A stretch of 64,000 nucleotides of DNA from positions 1 to 64,000 of the forward strand of contig JAGAIR010000007.1 of the NCBI GenBank assembly GCA_017626435.1, given 5' to 3'. Positions 62,301 to 64,000 of this stretch are shown here, one piece after another. This DNA comes from Lachnospiraceae bacterium (GTDB taxonomy: Bacteria > Bacillota_A > Clostridia > Lachnospirales > Lachnospiraceae). Below the pieces are notes generated by a model, which saw only the letters and a list, made by a program, of their open reading frames with translations, ran no database searches and was not told where the DNA came from. Each line of letters opens with the position of its first letter. Position 1 is the first letter of the stretch. The translations under genes and the position numbers were made by a program.

Positions 62301-63046
62301 CTCCAGTGCCTTCAGATGGTGATGGTAATGAGCCGACACATTCCCCGTCGCCGGACAAGCCGACAGAAGACAACCAGAATACAAATACTGAGAATGTGAA
62401 GGAAATTCCGGTTAAGGAACAGGAACAGGATACGGAAAAAACTGAGGATGAAAATGCAGTACAGCCGAAGACAGGGGAACAGGTGAAAGATACTGCTTCG
62501 GGTGCAGTTTTTCAAGTGTTAAGTGCTTCTGGAAAGACAGTAGCATATAAACAGCCTATAAATACAAAGCAGAGAATTGTTACAATTCCGTCAACTATTA
62601 CGATAGAGGGAAGAAAATATAAAGTAGTAAGTGTTGCGGCAGGTGCCTTTAAGGAAAATAAGACAGTTACGAGGGTAAAAATGGGTGGCAGCATTAAGGA
62701 GATAGGGAAAAATGCGTTTTATGGTTGTAACAGCCTCAAAACTGTTACTATTGGAAAAAACGTTACGAGTATTGGTGAGAAATCATTTTATAAATGTACT
62801 TCCCTTACAAAAGTGACAATCCCGGCTAAGGTTAGTAAAATGGGAAAAGCAGTGTTTTATGGATGTAAAAAGCTGAAGCTAATACAGATTAAGACGAAAA
62901 AGCTGACAGATAAAACTATCGGAGCAAAGGCATTTAAGGGCATAAATAAGAATGCTGTGATTAAAGTTCCAACATCAAAGCGGAATGCATATAAAAAAAT
63001 GTTTAAGAAAAAGGGCGTAACAGGGAAAATGCAAGTCATAAAATAA
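59399..63046 (+). CDS. Large secreted surface protein with YDG-like and LRR_5 (BspA) repeats
   Basis: The 1215-residue protein has a signal peptide (about 1-38). An N-terminal domain (about 75-330) with IYFGNMERS, GAGWLRSPS and IRPAYNI-type spacing resembles DUF6273 surface domains. A region with a YDG-type repeat (about 555-640) follows. Three or four Cys-rich repeats of the form GHDW...CTEAG...C..C (about 710-915) come next. Then a Pro/Ser/Thr-rich linker (about 935-990) and at least three LRR_5 repeats (FYGCNSLKTVTIGKNVTSIG, FYKCTSLTKVTIPAKVSKMG) lead to the end. It has no sorting motif. GGGAGG precedes the ATG. It is likely an element-borne adhesin. Confidence 0.85.
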   Translation: MNLKKERRYMMKLLAGITAVAVFSSSLYLPRNVETVYANETVKVSAEPEVRSVNLNIDGKIAGLENPTVPESTEAEWSNGTGTYIYFGNMERSKLLDADTTDFSKDGEHTMFLVCDKSVGCGYYNTKTEPRNGQDKANDWKFSEVYLYMNGKNEVSNYCYSGKLIDKLFHKAQQSALIENYNTSHGEWEETSGDLAYSALSGEKLFLLDAREAEHEEYGFCHTHMQSKSREFGNGAGWLRSPSISDDTKAGITYYVDENLDVVRGAISSQNVTTSNVPIYAAYNIKYSSIFFTSYREENSSIIVGSYSKFADLSYKPTEEKGKCNAWKLTIFDGNENFAAERVDSGVVKPGNSVSVNITSMGTVMDDVDYDQISAMLVDESGTVISYGKIKDIEGNGIETVDIGIPEGVENGKYTLKLFAEDMLYEEKADYMGFGFPTGSLSSNAIDFELEVDGRNATGIEYNGYHADCVYSGSVLTLPKEDELIITGASYEDVKFDWYKNSVLKENKIVSAPREAGTYYLVASIPDTGTQRGSSVISEPIIISPKTITPYISGNISKIYDGSVSIDGADSTLSVELNGVIEGDNVLVSGSSLHYTDSEIGTDKTIVAEDIEISGADRDNYFLSSDTATANIGTIEKIAYPFNIPQSPIEVVNTIKNVADSMILPDGWEWEDNAGDITIPSGGSVSAMAVYTAGDSAYYETTSVEITITRAACEESEVIADAEPNCLEKGNGHTICLLCGDIIRENVEIDALGHDWDNTVTVDKQPTCTEAGNQSIHCKRCDATKHVTEIDATGHSWDEGTVTHEATCQEDGETLFVCDNCGVTKTETVAKINHVSGNPVSENSVSANCTEVGFYDEVVYCESCNQEISRKKITVDALGHNLSKVNEKAATVKETGCKEHWVCERCGRLFLDENASVETSKEEITIPTVTEQQIPGKEDDDITPSPSQPSSHPETPTPEPTDHPVTPTPVPSDGDGNEPTHSPSPDKPTEDNQNTNTENVKEIPVKEQEQDTEKTEDENAVQPKTGEQVKDTASGAVFQVLSASGKTVAYKQPINTKQRIVTIPSTITIEGRKYKVVSVAAGAFKENKTVTRVKMGGSIKEIGKNAFYGCNSLKTVTIGKNVTSIGEKSFYKCTSLTKVTIPAKVSKMGKAVFYGCKKLKLIQIKTKKLTDKTIGAKAFKGINKNAVIKVPTSKRNAYKKMFKKKGVTGKMQVIK

Positions 63047-63067
63047 ACAGAATACATTAGGACATGG

Positions 63068-63111
63068 AAACACCATTGGAAGCTATAATAGCCGCCAATG
63101 GTGTTTTTTTG
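63068..63111 (+). terminator. Terminator after the surface-protein gene
   Basis: AACACCATTGG (63069-63079) and CCAATGGTGTT (63095-63105) form an 11-bp stem followed by T residues. Confidence 0.88.
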
Positions 63112-63181
63112 TTGTAGCCATAATCACCCCGCCCCGGATATGTAACTCTCCAAGGCGGGGAATTCTAACTTATATCAGATA

Positions 63182-63562
63182 TTATTCGTTATTGTTAGAA
63201 TTAACTGAAAATGCCTGTATGATAAGGTTCAACTGTTGTTCGACAATAGAGCGTTCTGCATCGGTCAGTCTGCTAATGCGTGTATCCATAGAAAGAGCAG
63301 AAGAGCCTTCCTCTGACCATCCGAACAGCAGATAATCCGCTGAGACAGATAATGCAGAGCAAAGGCTCATAATGGTGTTAATTGACATTCCGCAGATACC
63401 TCTTTCTGTATCAGAAATAAACTGGGTACTTTTGCCAACTGCTTCAGCAAGCCGTTCTTGGGTATATCCAGCCGCTTCCCTGGCTTTCCGGCAGCGTTCG
63501 CCTATCTGAACATTTACTTCTTTTACCGGGCGTCGCCACCCGGCATCTGTTTTATCTCTCAT
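63182..63562 (-). CDS. XRE family transcriptional regulator
   Basis: The 126-residue protein has a helix-turn-helix of the XRE/Cro type: IGERCRKAREAAGYTQERLAEAVGKSTQFISDTERGI (positions about 22-58, reported here as pieces of one domain) and a C-terminal region with the ADYLLFG motif. Elements of this kind use such repressors to control transfer or excision. It is paralogous to the next gene, with the same N-terminal block. Confidence 0.88.
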   Translation of the reverse strand: MRDKTDAGWRRPVKEVNVQIGERCRKAREAAGYTQERLAEAVGKSTQFISDTERGICGMSINTIMSLCSALSVSADYLLFGWSEEGSSALSMDTRISRLTDAERSIVEQQLNLIIQAFSVNSNNNE

Positions 63563-63647
63563 GATCCATATCTCCTTATATTCTGATTTTTTTGATAAGT
63601 AAATATGGAAATTTTGGTGGCGAACGACAGTGATATTGATAGATTTG

Positions 63648-64000
63648 CTAATTAGACAAATGAAAAGATTGCATCATAAGATTTGTGACAGCCTCTACCA
63701 GCTCCCGTTCGCGTGGAGAAAGTCGCTTCATCCGTGTGTATATAGACAAAGGACCATCTTTGGTATTTGAGAATTCCTGTCCCAAAAGGAGATAATCGGT
63801 AGATATATTTAGTATGCTGCAAATCTTTATGATGGTAGTTACAGACATCCCCGTAACACCTCTTTCTGCATCTGATAAAAATTGCGTGGAAACACCAACC
63901 TGCTCTGCTAACTGTTCCTGAGTATAGCCAGCAACTTCACGGGCTTTTCTACAGCGTTCCCCAATCTGTTTGTTAAGTTCTTTCGGCTGACGCCGTCTTT
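63648..64000 (-). CDS. XRE family transcriptional regulator, paralogue (partial)
   Basis: The minus-strand frame runs off the window edge, so the N-terminus is missing. The visible 117 residues contain IGERCRKAREVAGYTQEQLA, VSTQFLSDAERGVTG and STDYLLLGQEF, aligning with the regulator at 63182-63562. The two form a tandem pair reading the same way, 85 bases apart, so one is probably a duplication of the other. Confidence 0.85.
   Translation of the reverse strand, partial: RRRQPKELNKQIGERCRKAREVAGYTQEQLAEQVGVSTQFLSDAERGVTGMSVTTIIKICSILNISTDYLLLGQEFSNTKDGPLSIYTRMKRLSPRERELVEAVTNLMMQSFHLSN

Noticed and set aside
63127..63161. CCCCGCC/GGCGGGG hairpin as minus-strand terminator of the XRE gene
   Set aside because: The stem is GC-rich but has no T-run, and the loop is long; left uncalled.

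Overview
The window looks like a chromosomal segment of an anaerobic, spore-lineage Firmicute, most likely a gut Lachnospiraceae (Clostridia). The grounds are an Rnf complex in the clostridial order C-D-G-E-A-B, the mrnC-rlmB-sigH string, a large-type SRP RNA directly after tadA, strong AGGAGG ribosome sites, several Lachnospiraceae-type surface proteins (BIG2 Ig-like, BspA-like LRR_5) and the family-specific gene content. No species can be named from the sequence alone.

Bases 1-36640 are ordinary core genome. They hold the 3' end of a 23S rRNA, tRNAs Asn, Glu, Cys and Thr, RNA-processing genes (mrnC, rlmB), sigH, the complete rnfCDGEAB ion-pumping ferredoxin:NAD oxidoreductase operon, a PucR regulator divergent from a class-III aminotransferase, an S1-domain protein, a BIG2 surface protein, NADP-isocitrate dehydrogenase, MYG1-like and Mrp-like proteins, tadA plus SRP RNA, a large cyclic-nucleotide-domain protein of unknown job, ymfI, a LytR_C/WecG-like pair, YitT, a UgpC/MsmX-type ATPase, and an ftsE-ftsX-M23 peptidase-S41 protease cell-division operon. 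A PadR regulator with two matching operators and its membrane-protein partner close this part.

Bases 36640-49100 form a flavin redox island. At least four exported or membrane-anchored flavodoxin-domain proteins (six flavodoxin domains, two proteins carrying an Ig-like BIG2 domain) sit with a MerR regulator and its 19-bp-spacer promoter, an EFR1-type ferredoxin, a carboxymuconolactone-decarboxylase-like protein, an iron alcohol dehydrogenase, a DUF4405 membrane protein, an ApbE flavin transferase lipoprotein and an FMN-reductase-like protein. Remnants of a second MerR gene, a second identical-type promoter, a second alcohol dehydrogenase, a further flavodoxin, an SDR, an alpha/beta hydrolase and a RibD-like gene show that the island grew by duplication and then decayed. 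An extracellular flavodoxin electron-transfer system is the most interesting hypothesis for this window.

Bases 49100-64000 are integrative-element DNA. Two 5' fragments of uvrB end at the same codon and are each followed by the same element-end sequence. I infer two elements integrated one after the other into uvrB. The first (about 49480-53757) is decayed: it has a MNT/HEPN pair, a WYL pseudogene, an integrase pseudogene and an elaborate nested inverted repeat. The second begins at about 53757 and carries a JAB-domain protein, an NAD-dependent DNA ligase, an LPD28 protein, a ParM/ParR-like partition pair with flanking repeats, a 1215-residue LRR surface protein and two tandem XRE regulators; it runs out of the window.
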